NCBI RefSeq assembly: GCF_022095675.1
Contig: NZ_JAHYSG010000032.1
Span: forward strand, 47,680-111,679
DNA length: 64,000 nucleotides
Source: Dactylosporangium sp. AC04546
GTDB lineage: Bacteria > Actinomycetota > Actinomycetes > Mycobacteriales > Micromonosporaceae
Direction: 5' to 3'
Part shown: piece after piece, positions 25,156 to 33,132 of the stretch
Layout: each line of letters begins with the position of its first letter
Position numbering within the stretch: the first letter of the stretch is position 1
The notes under the pieces: model-generated
Seen by the model: only the letters and a program-made list of their open reading frames with translations
Told to the model about the DNA's origin: nothing
The model's database searches: none
Made by a program: the position numbers and the translations under genes

Positions 25156-26174
25156 GGCTGCAGCAGCACCTTGATGGCGCGGCGCTGATCCATGGCCGTG
25201 TAGCCGTCGGCGGCGCGGTCGAGCGGCAGGACGAGGTCGAAGACCTTGCCCGGGTCGATCTGCCGGTCGAGGATCCGGTCGATGAGATCCGGCAGGTACC
25301 GGCGGACCGGGGCGGGGCCGCCGTGCAGGTGCACGTGGGAGAAGAACAGCTCCATGCCGTCCAGCCGCACGTCGTGGGTGACGCCGACATAGCCGACGTG
25401 CCCGCCGGGCCGGGTAGCCCGGATGGCCTGCAGCATGGACTCCTGAGTGCCGACCGCCTCGATGACGCAGTGGGCGCCGAAGCCGCCAGTGAGGTCCTTG
25501 ATCCGGGCAACGCCTTCGTCACCCCGCTCGGCGACGATGTCGGTCGCGCCGTACTCCAGGGCGAGCTTCTGCCGATCGGCGTGGCGGCTCATCGCGATGA
25601 TCCGCTCGGCGCCGAGCTGCCGGGCGGCCAGCACGCCGAGCAGCCCGACAGCGCCGTCACCGACGACCGCGACGGTCTTGCCCGGTCCGGCCTGAGCAGC
25701 GACCGCGGCGAACCAGCCGGTGCCGAGCACGTCGGACGCCGCGAGCAGGCTCGGCACCAGGTCGGCGCCGGGGACGTCTGGCGTGGCGACCAGGGTCCCG
25801 TCGGCGAGCGGCACCCGCATCCGTTCGGCCTGGGCCCCGCCCGGGGCGGCGGCTTCGCGGCGCACGCACGAGGGGTGGTAGCCGGCGCGGCAGATCTCGC
25901 AGGTGTTGTCGGAGGCGAAGAACGAGCCGACCACGAACTGTCCGGGCCGCACGGTGGTGACCGCTGACCCGACCTCCTCGACGATCCCGGCGTACTCGTG
26001 ACCCATCGGCCGCGGCCCGTCGAGTTGTTCGACGCCACGGTACGGCCAGAGATCGGATCCGCAGATGCAGGTGGCGGCGAGCCGGATGACCGCGTCGGTC
26101 GGCTCGACGATCCGTGGCTCGGGACGGTCCTCGACGCGGACCTCGCCGGGGGCGGTCATGACGACAACACGCAT
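25152..26174 (-). CDS. Zinc-dependent alcohol dehydrogenase
   Basis: A 340-residue medium-chain dehydrogenase. CICGSDLWPYRG and GHEYAGIVEEVG supply catalytic-zinc ligands; structural cysteines are partly present (CEICRAGYHPSC); VVGDGAVGLLGVLAA is the Rossmann motif. Oxidises or reduces an unknown alcohol/aldehyde with NAD(P). It begins the ADH-MFS operon, with the small lipoprotein gene upstream, and sits near the divergent XRE/MmyB regulator at 26555. MmyB-type regulators commonly flank such dehydrogenases, so regulation by that protein is likely. Confidence 0.9.
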   Translation of the reverse strand: MRVVVMTAPGEVRVEDRPEPRIVEPTDAVIRLAATCICGSDLWPYRGVEQLDGPRPMGHEYAGIVEEVGSAVTTVRPGQFVVGSFFASDNTCEICRAGYHPSCVRREAAAPGGAQAERMRVPLADGTLVATPDVPGADLVPSLLAASDVLGTGWFAAVAAQAGPGKTVAVVGDGAVGLLGVLAARQLGAERIIAMSRHADRQKLALEYGATDIVAERGDEGVARIKDLTGGFGAHCVIEAVGTQESMLQAIRATRPGGHVGYVGVTHDVRLDGMELFFSHVHLHGGPAPVRRYLPDLIDRILDRQIDPGKVFDLVLPLDRAADGYTAMDQRRAIKVLLQP

Positions 26175-26216
26175 GAGCAGAGCGCTCCTTCAACAGATTC
26201 GAAGATTGACGGGACA

Positions 26217-26453
26217 TCAGGAGCCGGTGACGCCGGCACCTTCAACACGAACCGTGACCCGTCTACCGGCGGCGGCGAGCTCGCCGAGGCCGGTGTTTAC
26301 AGTGCCGCCGACGGTGCTCGGCGTACCCGACGGCGTCCCGGGCCCTATGGCAGTAGGGATGACGGCAACCGAGCATCCGGCGACGAACGTAGCCAATGCA
26401 GTCGTCACGAGGGCAGCCGCCAGGCGGCGGGTCGAAGCTGCGGTCGCGGTCAT
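26217..26453 (-). CDS. Small putative lipoprotein
   Basis: A 78-residue protein with a type II signal peptide ending TFVAGC (Cys27), followed by a Gly/Thr/Pro-rich linker and LGELAAAGRRVTVRVEGAGV. It stops abruptly and could be the truncated front of a larger lipoprotein. It lies between the alcohol dehydrogenase and the XRE regulator, transcribed with the dehydrogenase. Confidence 0.5.
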   Translation of the reverse strand: MTATAASTRRLAAALVTTALATFVAGCSVAVIPTAIGPGTPSGTPSTVGGTVNTGLGELAAAGRRVTVRVEGAGVTGS

Positions 26454-26500
26454 GATTCCAGCACACCTGGACGGCCCAGCGCGAGGAAGTCACTGACGAT

Positions 26501-26521
26501 GGGTGTACCGCCAGTACACCC
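26501..26521. promoter_or_regulatory. Perfect palindrome, putative operator of the XRE/MmyB regulator
   Basis: GGGTGTAC-CGCCA-GTACACCC is a perfect 8-bp inverted repeat with a 5-bp spacer, 33 bp before the regulator start and 47 bp upstream of the divergent lipoprotein. It is well placed to control both directions. Confidence 0.75.
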
Positions 26522-26554
26522 CAGACGGATCAGGCGCGTCGTACCGTCGAGGTC

Positions 26555-27442
26555 ATGGACAACCGAGTCGAGGTGCGCGAGTTCCTCACCTCACGCCGAG
26601 CGAAGCTCAGTCCGGAGCGGGCCGGCCTGCCCGCCGCCGGACTGCGGCGCGTGCCCGGACTGCGGCGCAGCGAGGTCGCCGCCCTGGCCGGCATGAGCGT
26701 CGAGTACTACGCGAAACTCGAACGCGGCACCCTCGCCGGCGCCTCCGCCGGCGTCCTCGACGCACTCGCCCGCGCCCTGCAACTCGACGACGCCGAACGC
26801 GCCCACCTGCTCCGCCTCGCCCACGAAGCCGACGGCAGCAACGCGATCCTGCGCCCACGCCGCCGCGCGAAACCCTGGACCGTCCGGCCAAGCCTGCAAT
26901 GGTCACTCGACACCATCACCACCGCCCCGGCGATCGTCGGCAACAACCGCTCAGACCTGCTCGCCGCCAACCACCTCGGCCACGCCATGTACAGCGACCT
27001 CTACACCGACCCGGCCCACCCACCGAACTTCGCCCGCTTCACCTTCCTCGACAGCGCCGCCCGCCGCTTCTACCCCGACTGGGACCTCGCCGCCGACATG
27101 ACCGTCGCCAACCTGCGCACCGCGGCCGGCAAAGACCCGCACGACAAAACCCTGCACGACCTCGTCGGCGAACTGTCCACCCGCAGCGACGACTTCCGCC
27201 GCCGCTGGGCCGCCCACAACGTCCGCACCCACGGCACCGGCGTCAAACACTTCCACCACCACATCGTCGGCGACCTCGCCCTCGCCTACGAAAGCATGGA
27301 CCTCCGCGCCGAACCCGACCTCACCATGACCATCTACGCCGCCGAACCCGGCTCCCCGACCGAAGACGCACTCCGCCTCCTCGCCTCCTGGGCCGCCACG
27401 CAACAGTCGGCGACTACCGTGCCGACAGGAACAACTGACTAG
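26555..27442 (+). CDS. XRE-family transcriptional regulator with MmyB-like ligand domain
   Basis: A 295-residue regulator. The N-terminal helix-turn-helix is LRRVPGLRRSEVAALAGMSV then EYYAKLERG; the C-terminal MmyB-like domain includes NRSDLLAANHLGHAMYSDL and FHHHIVGDLALAYESM. MmyB-like domains bind small lipophilic molecules. It diverges from the lipoprotein/ADH/MFS group across a perfect palindrome at 26501-26521, so it probably controls that group and itself. A related fragment is found at 23771-23869. Confidence 0.9.
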   Translation: MDNRVEVREFLTSRRAKLSPERAGLPAAGLRRVPGLRRSEVAALAGMSVEYYAKLERGTLAGASAGVLDALARALQLDDAERAHLLRLAHEADGSNAILRPRRRAKPWTVRPSLQWSLDTITTAPAIVGNNRSDLLAANHLGHAMYSDLYTDPAHPPNFARFTFLDSAARRFYPDWDLAADMTVANLRTAAGKDPHDKTLHDLVGELSTRSDDFRRRWAAHNVRTHGTGVKHFHHHIVGDLALAYESMDLRAEPDLTMTIYAAEPGSPTEDALRLLASWAATQQSATTVPTGTTD

Positions 27443-27664
27443 TATGCTGCGACACCCTGCATCCGACACTAGACCCAGGGCCAATGGGTTGCCCGCCGCT
27501 TCCGCGGCGAGGGATCGAGATGCTTGCAGCCGGTGCTGCTTCATCCTCGCCTTCCCCACCGCTGAGACAGGCGGCATGACCGCGTCTCGCCGATCGATCC
27601 GCCGTAGGTGACAGGTCGCGCGCCCGGCTGCCGGTACGGTTCGTATGACCCTCCAGTCCGTTGG

Positions 27665-28468
27665 TCAGTGTTCGCTCAGCCGGCTGAGGAACTGGCGGGT
27701 CCGGGCGTTCTGCGGGTCGCCGAGTACCTGTCCCGGCGGTCCCTGCTCGATGATCCGGCCGGCCTCCATGAAGACGACCTCGTCGGCGACGTCGCCGGCG
27801 AAGCGCATCTCGTGGGTCACGATCAGCATTGTCACCGAGCTGCGCTCGGCCAACCCCCGGATGACCGAGAGCACCTCGGCCACCAGCTCCGGGTCGAGCG
27901 CCGAGGTCACTTCGTCGAACAGCAGCACGGACGGGCGCATCGCAAGCGAGCGGGCAATCGCGACGCGCTGCTGCTGGCCGCCGGAGAGCTGGTGCGGCCG
28001 GCTGCCCGCCTTCTCGGCGAGGCCGACGCTGGCGAGCAGTTCGCGGGCCTCGGCCTCGGCGCGCGCCCGGTCGAGCTTGAGGACCCGGCGCGGGGCGAGC
28101 GTGATGTTGTCCAGCACGGTGAGGTTCGGGAACAGGTTGAACTGCTGGAAGACCATGCCCACCTTGCGCCGGATCGGGCCGAGGCCCCGGGCGTGCGCCT
28201 TCACGTGCGGGCCGTTGATCTCGACCCCTTCCACCCTGATCGACCCGGCCTCGATCGGCTCCAGCATCGCGACCGTGCGCAGGATCGTCGTCTTGCCCGA
28301 TCCGCTCGGGCCGATGAGGGCGATGCGTTGCCCCGCCCGTACCGACAGGTCGATGTCGTCCAGAACTGTTGTCTCGCCGTATCTCTTGCGTACGGCGGTG
28401 AGGCTGATCCCGCTGCCGGCCAGGTGGGCAGCGGCGGCGACCGGCGCCGTGTCAGGCCCATCGGTCAT
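27665..28468 (-). CDS. Amino-acid/ectoine-type ABC transporter ATPase
   Basis: A 267-residue polar-amino-acid-family ATPase: Walker A GPSGSGKTT, Q-loop VGMVFQQFNLFPNLTVL, signature LSGGQQQRVAIARSL, Walker B LLFDEVTSALDPE, H-loop VTHEMRFA. It is the last gene of the four-gene importer (binding protein, two permeases, ATPase) and its ATG overlaps the permease stop. The arrangement resembles the ectoine/hydroxyectoine (Ehu) importer, but substrate cannot be fixed from the ATPase. Confidence 0.92.
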   Translation of the reverse strand: MTDGPDTAPVAAAAHLAGSGISLTAVRKRYGETTVLDDIDLSVRAGQRIALIGPSGSGKTTILRTVAMLEPIEAGSIRVEGVEINGPHVKAHARGLGPIRRKVGMVFQQFNLFPNLTVLDNITLAPRRVLKLDRARAEAEARELLASVGLAEKAGSRPHQLSGGQQQRVAIARSLAMRPSVLLFDEVTSALDPELVAEVLSVIRGLAERSSVTMLIVTHEMRFAGDVADEVVFMEAGRIIEQGPPGQVLGDPQNARTRQFLSRLSEH

Positions 28469-29124
28469 GAGCGGGCTTCCTTCCGCGAGATGCGACGCTC
28501 GATCGCGCGGATGGCGAAGGAGGCCGGCAGGGCGAGGGTGAGGTACATGACACCCATGACGGTGAGCAGCGTCGTGTACTGGAACGAGGTGCTGGCGAGT
28601 TTGCGGGTCACCCCGAGCAACTCCAGCACCGTGATCGCGGAGAGCACCGCGGAGTCCTTGAACATGGAGATGAGGTTGTTGCCGAGCGCCGCGAGCACCG
28701 GCGGGATCGCCTGCGGGAGGATCACCGTGCGCAGCGTGGTGACCGTGGAAAGGTTGAGCGTGCGGGCGGCCTCCCACTGTCCTTTCGGGACAGACAGGAA
28801 GCCGCCCCGGAACGCCTCGGCGGTGTAGCAGGAGAAGTGCAGTCCCAGGCCGACGATGCCGAGGGTCAGCGCGTCGATGAGCACGCCGTAGCGGGGCAGC
28901 ACGTAGAAGAGGAAGAAGAGCTGGACGAGCAGCGGTGTGTTGCGGATGAACAGGATCCAGCCGGCGGCGACGTGCCGCAGAACGGGCACGCGCAGCACCT
29001 GCACGCAGGCGAGCAGCAGCCCGACCACCACCGCGAGCACCATGCCGACCCCGGTGGCGATCGCGGTGATCCGCAGCCCGTCGAGCAGCTCGGGGAACAC
29101 CGAGCGCAGGTAGTCCCAGTCCAC
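28465..29124 (-). CDS. Amino-acid/ectoine-type ABC transporter permease 2
   Basis: A 219-residue HisM-family permease with about five helices, N-terminal WDYLRSVFPELLDGLRIT and the EAA motif WEAARTLNLSTVTTLRTVI. It is nine bases downstream of the first permease and coupled to the ATPase. Pairs of such permeases form the channel of the polar amino acid/ectoine family. Confidence 0.9.
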   Translation of the reverse strand: MDWDYLRSVFPELLDGLRITAIATGVGMVLAVVVGLLLACVQVLRVPVLRHVAAGWILFIRNTPLLVQLFFLFYVLPRYGVLIDALTLGIVGLGLHFSCYTAEAFRGGFLSVPKGQWEAARTLNLSTVTTLRTVILPQAIPPVLAALGNNLISMFKDSAVLSAITVLELLGVTRKLASTSFQYTTLLTVMGVMYLTLALPASFAIRAIERRISRKEARS

Positions 29125-29133
29125 TGTGGGCTC

Positions 29134-29790
29134 CTAACGGTGCGGGGACGGGAGGCGGCGGCGGTAGAAGCGTTCCAGCAGCCGCATCCCGCCCGACAGG
29201 GGCATGGACATCACGAAATACCCCACCAACAACAGGGTGTACGCGAGCGTCAGGTCCAGCGCACCGGTAGTGGCCCACTGGTTGATCGCCCGGGTGAAGT
29301 CCGAGACCGTGATCAGGGAGACCAGTGCCGACGCCTTGAGCACGTCGATGAGCGTGTTGCCTGCGGGCGGCAGCATCGTCGGCACGGCCTGCGGGAACAC
29401 CACCCGTCGAATCCCCTGCCACCGGCCGACGCCCAGTGTCTGCAGGGCCTCCCACTGCCCTCGTGGTACGGCGTTGACGGCTCCCCGCACGATCTCCGCC
29501 CCGTAGGCTCCCGCGTTGAGACCCAACACGACACATCCGACCGTCAATGGTGGCAGGACGATCCCGAACTCTGGCAGCACGAAGTACGCCCAGAATAGCT
29601 GCACCAGGGCCGAGGTCCCCCGGAACACCTCGACGTAGACCCCGGCGACCAGCCGCACCACGCGCAGCCGACTCAGCCGCGCCAACCCGGCCACGAGGGC
29701 GACCGGGGTTGCGATGAGTACCGCGACCGCGACCACCACGAGGGTGACGAGCGCACCCCGCAGCAACGAGTCGACGACGGTCTGGGTCAT
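29134..29790 (-). CDS. Amino-acid/ectoine-type ABC transporter permease 1
   Basis: A 218-residue HisM-family permease starting MTQTVVDSLLRGALVTL, with TSALVQLFWAYFVLPEFGI and the EAA segment WEALQTLGVGRWQGIRRVV. It lies seven bases after the binding-protein stop and nine before the second permease. Confidence 0.9.
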   Translation of the reverse strand: MTQTVVDSLLRGALVTLVVVAVAVLIATPVALVAGLARLSRLRVVRLVAGVYVEVFRGTSALVQLFWAYFVLPEFGIVLPPLTVGCVVLGLNAGAYGAEIVRGAVNAVPRGQWEALQTLGVGRWQGIRRVVFPQAVPTMLPPAGNTLIDVLKASALVSLITVSDFTRAINQWATTGALDLTLAYTLLLVGYFVMSMPLSGGMRLLERFYRRRLPSPHR

Positions 29791-29797
29791 CGCGCCG

Positions 29798-30709
29798 CTA
29801 TTTCCAACTCGCGTTCGGGCACAGCGTCTTGGCGGTGACGTCCTTGGGCGGCAGGCTGTCCTGATCGTACCCATACGGCGACTGGAGCTTCAACAACTCA
29901 CCGCTGTCGAGCATCTTGGCCAGCTCGGCGTTGAAGCCGTCGCGCAACGTGGTGTCCTGCGAGCGCAGCGCCCACCCGCCGTACGCGATGACCTCCTTGC
30001 CATCGACGATGGGACCCTTGAAGGGTTTGGCGATCTCCAGCCCGCTGGCGCCGTAGTTCTTCAGGTCCTGCACGAGCGCGAACGTGCCGTTGAGGTACGC
30101 GTCGGCCCGGCCCTGCCGGACCGCCTCGACGGCGAGCGCCTCCTCCTGGAAGAGCTGGATCTGGCTCTCCTTCACACCGGCCGCCTTGGCCCAGTCGATC
30201 TCCGCGTTGCCGGTCTGGATGGCCACCTTGACGTCGGGCTTGGCGAGGTCGGTGAAGCTGTGGATGCCCTTGGGGTTGCCGGTGTGCACGAGCGCGCCTT
30301 CGAGGTACTGCGCCATCGGGTTGGTGAACGCGACCTGTTCGCAGCGCTTCGGGGTCACGTAGAAGGGGAACGCCGACATGTCCCAACGGTTGGCGATCAG
30401 GCCCGGGATCATCGCGTCGAAGTCGACCAGCACCGGGTCCACATTGGACACCCCGAGCTTGGCGAGGATCGCGGAGAGCACGGCCGGGCCGCTTCCGGTG
30501 AGCTTGCCCGTCTTGTCGTCGGTGTAGGAGAGGGGCTTGTTGTTGATGAAGGCGATCCGGATCGATCCGCGCTTGCGCGCCTCGGCGAGGGTGTCGCTGG
30601 TGGCACCGCTGTTCTTATCCGTGCTCTTGCCGCACGCGGCGAGCACCGCGCCGGCACCCACCGCCCCCGACAACGTGAGGAATCTGCGTCTGGTGACAGC
30701 ATCAGGCAT
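29798..30709 (-). CDS. Polar amino-acid/ectoine-type ABC transporter substrate-binding lipoprotein (EhuB-like)
   Basis: A 303-residue family-3 binding protein. The leader carries RRRFLTLSG (Tat-like twin arginine) and lipobox LAAC (Cys26). The mature domain shows RIAFINNKPLSYTDDKTGKL, DMSAFPFYVTPKRCEQVAFT and the ligand-site segment VAIQTGNAEIDWA. The TPxRCEQVAF stretch recalls ectoine-binding EhuB, but this is from memory and should be treated as a suggestion. First gene of the importer; the phosphotriesterase-family gene ends 172 bp upstream in the same orientation. Confidence 0.87.
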   Translation of the reverse strand: MPDAVTRRRFLTLSGAVGAGAVLAACGKSTDKNSGATSDTLAEARKRGSIRIAFINNKPLSYTDDKTGKLTGSGPAVLSAILAKLGVSNVDPVLVDFDAMIPGLIANRWDMSAFPFYVTPKRCEQVAFTNPMAQYLEGALVHTGNPKGIHSFTDLAKPDVKVAIQTGNAEIDWAKAAGVKESQIQLFQEEALAVEAVRQGRADAYLNGTFALVQDLKNYGASGLEIAKPFKGPIVDGKEVIAYGGWALRSQDTTLRDGFNAELAKMLDSGELLKLQSPYGYDQDSLPPKDVTAKTLCPNASWK

Positions 30710-30881
30710 AGTGATCTCCCGTCCGAAACGTTGAACACAGTCCATCGATGTGAACAAACCTCAGTGCCCTGTCCGCGCTGGTCAGGGACCTGTATGGCAC
30801 GGAAATCGACCCCGGGAGGACCGAACCGGGCGCCCGGGAAGAGCCAGAACCGGCCAACCGGGCCTATGACCGACCAAGCGC

Positions 30882-31799
30882 TCAGTAGGTGAGCGCCCGA
30901 CCGGCGTTGTGGGTGGTGAGCCGGTCGATGTCGGCCTGGCCCAGGCCCGCCGCATGCAGTCGCGGCAGGAACGACTCGATGAGCCAGGCGAACCCCCGCC
31001 CACCGTAGGTCTTCAGCGCGGCCCGGGTGCCGATGTCGGTACCCAGCATCACCTTCTCGCCGAAGCCCGCCTCAAGGAGGGCCAGGACGCTGCGCACCCG
31101 TACGTCGTCGGACGGGTACCCCTCGCCGACGTATCCGATGTTGTCGATGCTGACGTACACCCCGCGACGGGCGATGTTCAGCAGGTGCCGGGTGTCCTCC
31201 CGATCGCCGAGGTGGTTGACGACGATCCGGCCGGGGTCCACCCCGGCGCCCTCCAGCAGGTCGATCTGCTCGATGGCAAGCTCGCCGAAATGTGTGGTGT
31301 GGGTCCAGACGGGCGCCCCGGTGTGCCGGTGCGCGTACGCCGCGGCGAGGAAGACGCGTTCCTCGGGCGGGGTGATGTGGCCCCGCTCGGTGCCGATCTC
31401 GCCGATGAACCCGGCCCGCACGTCGGTGCCGTCGAAGCCCTCGCTGAGGTGCCGAACCAGGATCTCGCCGAGCTGGGTCGACGTCTTCTCATAGACCTCG
31501 GGAACGTAAACGGGTTCGCGGTACCAGCCGCAGCCGAGCACGATGTTCACCCCGGTCCCGACGGAGATCCGGCGCAGCGCCTCGGGTCGCGGCCCGAGGC
31601 CGGTGGTGGTGCAGTCGACGAGGGTGCCGCCGCCGGCCTCCTTGAACAGCCGCACCTCGTCGGTGGCGACGCTCTCGTCGTCGAAGATGACCTCGTAGCT
31701 GCGGATCATCTTGAAGTAGTCCCACATCACGTGTTCGTGGCTGTGGGTGATGCCCAGGGTCGACGCGTCGACCGGTCCGCGCACCGTCATGACTGGCAT
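30882..31799 (-). CDS. Phosphotriesterase-family metal-dependent hydrolase
   Basis: A 305-residue amidohydrolase-superfamily protein. Metal ligands are visible: HSHEH (HxH), the bridging Glu of FIGEIGTE (Glu where phosphotriesterase has a carboxylated Lys, as in E. coli PHP), His in WTHTTHF, His in VNHLGDRED, Asp in LGTDIGTR. Such members are lactonases or unknown hydrolases rather than true phosphotriesterases. ATG behind AAAGGGTGG. Upstream lie remnants of an SDR and a zinc alcohol dehydrogenase in the same direction, so it belonged to a larger catabolic operon, possibly alcohol to lactone to acid (inferred). Confidence 0.88.
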   Translation of the reverse strand: MPVMTVRGPVDASTLGITHSHEHVMWDYFKMIRSYEVIFDDESVATDEVRLFKEAGGGTLVDCTTTGLGPRPEALRRISVGTGVNIVLGCGWYREPVYVPEVYEKTSTQLGEILVRHLSEGFDGTDVRAGFIGEIGTERGHITPPEERVFLAAAYAHRHTGAPVWTHTTHFGELAIEQIDLLEGAGVDPGRIVVNHLGDREDTRHLLNIARRGVYVSIDNIGYVGEGYPSDDVRVRSVLALLEAGFGEKVMLGTDIGTRAALKTYGGRGFAWLIESFLPRLHAAGLGQADIDRLTTHNAGRALTY

Positions 31800-31857
31800 C
31801 TCGAGCCACCCTTTCCGTTGTCTCGTGGGAGATGTGTCTTGTTTTCTTGGACGTGCG

Positions 31858-31944
31858 TCAGCGGCCGAGGACCGCGCCGCCGTTGACACCGAGCAGTTGG
31901 CCGATGATGTAGGACGCCTGAGGGGAAGCGAGGAACGCGACCGC
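31858..31944 (-). pseudogene. C-terminal fragment of a short-chain dehydrogenase
   Basis: The reverse strand reads AVAFLASPQASYIIGQLLGV then NGGAVLGR and a stop. This is the conserved tail of classical SDRs (A-x-F-L-x-S...I-x-G-x-x-x-x-V-x-G-G). The rest of the gene is missing. Confidence 0.75.
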
Positions 31945-31996
31945 AGCGCCTCCACGAGCACACAGCGGTGAGCATCCGACCTCCTCGGGTGAATGG

Positions 31997-32800
31997 CTAC
32001 GGGATCAGGATCGTCTTGATGAAGCGCGACGGCGCGCCCCTCAGCCGGTCGAAGACCGACACACCCGTGGAGAGGTCGGCCGGCTCCAGCCACGCCTCGT
32101 CGACGAGCCGAGCCAGCGGTATGGCGGCGGCGAAGTCGGCTTCGTCGTAGCAGAAGCTGCCGGTGACGAGCTTCTCGAAGCGGATCATCGCCTGGCGGTC
32201 CACATCGGAGCCTGCCTCATGCAGGCCCACCCAGACCGTCACCCCGCCGGCACGCAGCAGTGCCACCGACTCCGTCCGCGTCCCGGCCATACCGACGGTG
32301 TCGATGATGACGTCGAAGTCCCCCGCGAACGCCGCCCGACCCGCCCGGCCCCGGCGGCCGATGCGATCGCGAGGCGCTCCGGGCTCAGGTCGGCGACGTC
32401 CGCATCGGACACCCCGTGTTCCCGCAAGACCAGCAGGACGGCCATGCCGAGGATCCCCGCACCGATGACGCCGACCCGGCGCACCGCTGCGAGCTGACCG
32501 CGGAAGAGCTGGATCGCGTGCACCGCATTGGCCGGCGGCTCGATGAACGCACCCCGACGGCGGTGACACCCTCGGGCAGCACGTGGCAGTTGGCCCTCGG
32601 CACGGCGACGTCCTCGACGAAGGCGCCGCTGCGCTGGATACCGAGGGCGGGATCACCGTGACCAGTGCCCCGTCGTCCTCCCGGTACCCGGAGAACTCGT
32701 GTCCCATGATGAGCGGCGGTTTGCGGAACGGGCTCTGGCTCGCGAACCAATGCCGATCCCGGGCTCCGACGGGAGATCGACGTGTTGGAGAAGAACAAAC
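31997..32800 (-). pseudogene. Zinc alcohol dehydrogenase, broken by several frameshifts
   Basis: Three reverse-strand frames together spell most of a medium-chain dehydrogenase: SPFRKPPLIMGHEFSG (zinc site), then SGAFVEDVAVPRANCHVLPEG in a second frame, GVIGAGILGMAVLLVLREHG (Rossmann motif) in a third, and FDVIIDTVGMAGTRTESVAL to the stop in the first. At least three indels interrupt it and the N-terminal ~35 residues are not found. It is a decayed gene, or the base calls here are poor. Confidence 0.85.
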
Positions 32801-32849
32801 CCGGGCTCGGGCGCCGCTCATCCATGTGACCCCTCCGGTCGGCCAGATG

Positions 32850-32865
32850 GTTCATATACATGAAC
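32850..32865. promoter_or_regulatory. GTTC-N8-GAAC palindrome upstream of the decayed alcohol dehydrogenase operon
   Basis: GTTCATATACATGAAC: perfect inverted repeat GTTCAT/ATGAAC with a 4-bp centre. It sits directly upstream of the leftward dehydrogenase-pseudogene/phosphotriesterase/ABC group and has the same GTTC-N8-GAAC layout as the site at 56256. IclR- or GntR-type operator is the likely meaning. Confidence 0.6.
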
Positions 32866-33132
32866 ATGAGTTCTAAGTTGAGCATTAGTACCAGGCCGGT
32901 GGGGCGCAAGCAAGTGTCAACAGGGGCACCGGCCCGCGAAGAACTGCGCGGACCTGACGGCCCTGGATCGGCGGCACCCGCGATCCGATGATCGGGTGTG
33001 GGCGGCGGCCCCACGTTGCATCGGTAGGGTCCAGTGATGGTTCTGGGCCCATGGACGCCGAACGATGCTGGGAGCTGATCGAGTCGACTCGGGCCGAGGC
33101 CAGCCCGATCCTTCAACCGGAGCCATCCGTGA

